Shown in pieces: positions 43,258 through 44,938 of a stretch of DNA of 44,938 nt (positions within the stretch are counted from its first letter, which is position 1; every line of letters begins with the position of its first letter). A program made the position numbers and the translations under genes. This DNA is from Verrucomicrobiota bacterium (GTDB lineage Bacteria > Verrucomicrobiota > Verrucomicrobiia > Limisphaerales > J093), in NCBI GenBank assembly GCA_016871715.1, contig VHCO01000034.1:1-44938 (forward strand), read 5' to 3'. The notes below the pieces were generated by a model. The model ran no database searches, had not been told where the DNA came from, and saw nothing but the letters and a program-made list of their open reading frames with translations.

Positions 43258-44938
43258 ATGACCGAGCCCAACCCTCCCGAGTCGGCGTTTAAGCAGTTGC
43301 TTGACCAAATGGTCGCCGCAAAGCGGCTGTCCGCCGCAGACGCGGCCACGCTGCTGCGGGAGAGCGCACGGGGCACCCAACCGGCGCCCCAAGCCGAGGA
43401 AGATGTCTTGCGCTGGCTGGCCGCCGAATACGACCTGGGCTTCACTACCCTCGACGACATCGAACCGGATCGCCAGTTGCTCTCCTTGTTCCCGGCCCGC
43501 ATCCTCCTGAAGGAAGAGCTGCTGCCCCTGCGCCGTCTCAACGGGACCGTCGAGGTCGCCACCAGCCGCCTCTTTGCCACCCAGGGATTGGACGCGCTCA
43601 AGACGTTGACCGGACTGAATCTCAAGCCGGTGCTGGCCTCGAGCGAGGCGATCCAGCGCGAGATGAAGAAGCGGCTGGGGGTGGGCGCCGATACCATCGA
43701 CACCCTCGACGAAGAAACCGCCCTCCAAGTCGTCGATGACGACGCCCAGGAAGACACCAACCTGGACGGTGCGGCCGAAGATGCCTCCATCATCCGGTTC
43801 GTCAACCAAGTCTTGCGCGATGCCATCGAACTGCGCGCCTCAGACATCCACCTCGAGCCTTTCGAAGATGAATTGCGCATCCGCTACCGCATCGATGGCG
43901 TCCTCCAAGAAATCCCCGTGCCCGCCCAGATCAAGCGGTTCCAGCCGGCGATCGTGTCGCGCGTCAAGATTCTCAGCCACCTGAACATCGCCGAGAAACG
44001 GCTTCCTCAAGACGGCCGCATCAAAATCCGGCTCGATCAGAGCGAGGTCGACATTCGCGTCTCGGTCATCCCCATGCTGCACGGGGAAGCGGTCGTGCTG
44101 CGGTTGTTGCGGCAGAACGCCACGCTCCTCGGCATGACCGAGTTGGGCATGGACCAGCGCGAGCTGCGTTCCTTCCGCCGCGTGCTGGGCCTGCCGCACG
44201 GCATCATCCTGGTCACCGGCCCCACCGGCAGCGGCAAAACCACCACCCTGTACACCGCCCTCAACGAAATCAACGACTCGATCCGCAAAATCATCACCAT
44301 CGAGGACCCCATCGAATACCAACTCCGCGGCGTCAACCAAATCCAGGTCTCCGAAAAGGCCGGGCTCACCTTCGCCCGCGGCCTCCGCTCGATCCTCCGC
44401 CATGACCCCGACGTGATTCTCATCGGCGAAATCCGGGACAAGGAAACCGCCCAGATCGCCGTCCAGGCTTCCCTCACCGGTCACTTGGTCTTCTCGACCC
44501 TCCACACCAACGACGCCCCCGGCGCCGTCACCCGCCTGGTCGACATGGGCGTCGAGCCTTACTTGGTCGCCTCTTCCCTCGAAGCGGTCTTGGCCCAACG
44601 CCTGGTCCGAGTCCTCTGCCGCCATTGCCGGCAACCGGACACCTCCCCCGCCACCCAGGCCCTCAAGGCCCAGATCGACATCCCACCCCAGACCACCGTC
44701 TACCGCGCCGTCGGCTGCCGCGAGTGTCGCCAAACCGGTTACCACGGCCGCCACGCCATCTTCGAGTGGATGGACATCGACAGCGAGTTGCGCCAGATGG
44801 TCCTCGAAAACCGCTCGAGCGGCGAAATCTGTGCCGCCGCGCGCCGCAACGGCCTGCGCGTCCTCAGCGAAGACGGCTGGCGCCTCGTGCGTGCCGGTGT
44901 CACCACGCCCGAAGAAGTCCTGCGCGTGACCAAAGACC
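43258..44938 (+). CDS. Type II secretion / type IV pilus ATPase, GspE/PilB family (3' partial)
   Basis: 560 codons are present and the frame is cut by the right edge; the ending EEVLRVTKD suggests only a few codons are missing. The N-terminal domain (residues ~1-160) is the GspE_N fold. The Walker A GPTGSGKT is at 321-328, followed by the Asp box (IITIEDPIEYQLRGVNQIQV), the Walker B (DPDVILIGEIRDKETAQIAV) and the His box (ASLTGHLVFSTLHTNDAPGA). Four Cys (CRHC, then CREC) form the zinc site typical of GspE and PilB. It should power assembly of pili or pseudopili such as the prepilin-like protein at 23.8 kb; the two are not adjacent. Confidence 0.93.
   Translation, partial: MTEPNPPESAFKQLLDQMVAAKRLSAADAATLLRESARGTQPAPQAEEDVLRWLAAEYDLGFTTLDDIEPDRQLLSLFPARILLKEELLPLRRLNGTVEVATSRLFATQGLDALKTLTGLNLKPVLASSEAIQREMKKRLGVGADTIDTLDEETALQVVDDDAQEDTNLDGAAEDASIIRFVNQVLRDAIELRASDIHLEPFEDELRIRYRIDGVLQEIPVPAQIKRFQPAIVSRVKILSHLNIAEKRLPQDGRIKIRLDQSEVDIRVSVIPMLHGEAVVLRLLRQNATLLGMTELGMDQRELRSFRRVLGLPHGIILVTGPTGSGKTTTLYTALNEINDSIRKIITIEDPIEYQLRGVNQIQVSEKAGLTFARGLRSILRHDPDVILIGEIRDKETAQIAVQASLTGHLVFSTLHTNDAPGAVTRLVDMGVEPYLVASSLEAVLAQRLVRVLCRHCRQPDTSPATQALKAQIDIPPQTTVYRAVGCRECRQTGYHGRHAIFEWMDIDSELRQMVLENRSSGEICAAARRNGLRVLSEDGWRLVRAGVTTPEEVLRVTKD

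Noticed and set aside
1..44938. CRISPR arrays, prophage, integron, insertion sequence or restriction/toxin genes
   Set aside because: I looked for regularly spaced repeats, transposase and integrase-type frames, and found none that I could support.

Overview
This is a GC-rich chromosomal window of about 45 kb. It holds roughly 33 protein genes, one RNA gene (rnpB, RNase P RNA) and no tRNA, rRNA, CRISPR array or recognisable insertion sequence. The gene families (DUF1080, DUF1579, DUF3106, FG-GAP/ASPIC-UnbV, H-X9-DG prepilin-like protein, secreted proteins ending in a Fn3-like 'result' domain) are the mix expected of Verrucomicrobiota, perhaps Pedosphaerales/Limisphaerales. That placement is inference from gene content, not from a marker tree.

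Layout. (1) 1-10.2 kb is an accessory, mostly secreted set: a beta-helix/CARDB protein cut by the left edge, an EstD-like esterase, a DUF1080 protein, a DUF1579 protein, selA, a YceI lipoprotein, a dienelactone hydrolase, an ankyrin lipoprotein and an Ala-rich secreted protein. A duplicated 55-bp palindromic repeat lies between selA and the YceI gene. (2) 10.3-15.7 kb carries a minus-strand group (TPR protein, 92-aa coiled-coil protein, a very large FG-GAP/ASPIC-UnbV protein) and a cupin gene. (3) 15.9-18.4 kb is zwf-pgl, the first two steps of the oxidative pentose phosphate pathway, convergent with glnS. (4) 20.4-26 kb has a membrane-anchored helical-repeat protein, trpD, a prepilin-like protein and a secreted protein. 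(5) 26-30.4 kb is a minus-strand run: zinc-ribbon protein, rnpB, a HemX/CcsA-like membrane protein, hemA and hemC, the last three giving early tetrapyrrole synthesis. (6) 30.5-33.6 kb has a plus-strand HtrA/Deg protease, a strong terminator, nrdR overlapping an unknown gene, and a HIT protein. (7) 33.6-39.8 kb on the minus strand has rpoD, a striking fusion of a class I mannose-6-phosphate isomerase to a membrane-anchored helical-repeat domain, and accA. (8) 39.9-45 kb on the plus strand has an ECF sigma factor, a probable anti-sigma protein, a DUF3106 protein, a Gly-rich secreted protein and a GspE/PilB ATPase cut by the right edge.

The most unusual observations are: the isomerase/helical-repeat fusion and its stand-alone paralogue 13 kb away, which share a signature right after the membrane segment; a short motif (on one strand ATNGTTGACA next to an A/T-rich block) recurring only between genes; the unknown gene overlapping nrdR; and the short HemA beside a HemX-like protein whose tryptophan-rich motif is degenerate. 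I saw no defence system, phage or transposon. Start codons were chosen by reading and several are uncertain; each such case is noted.
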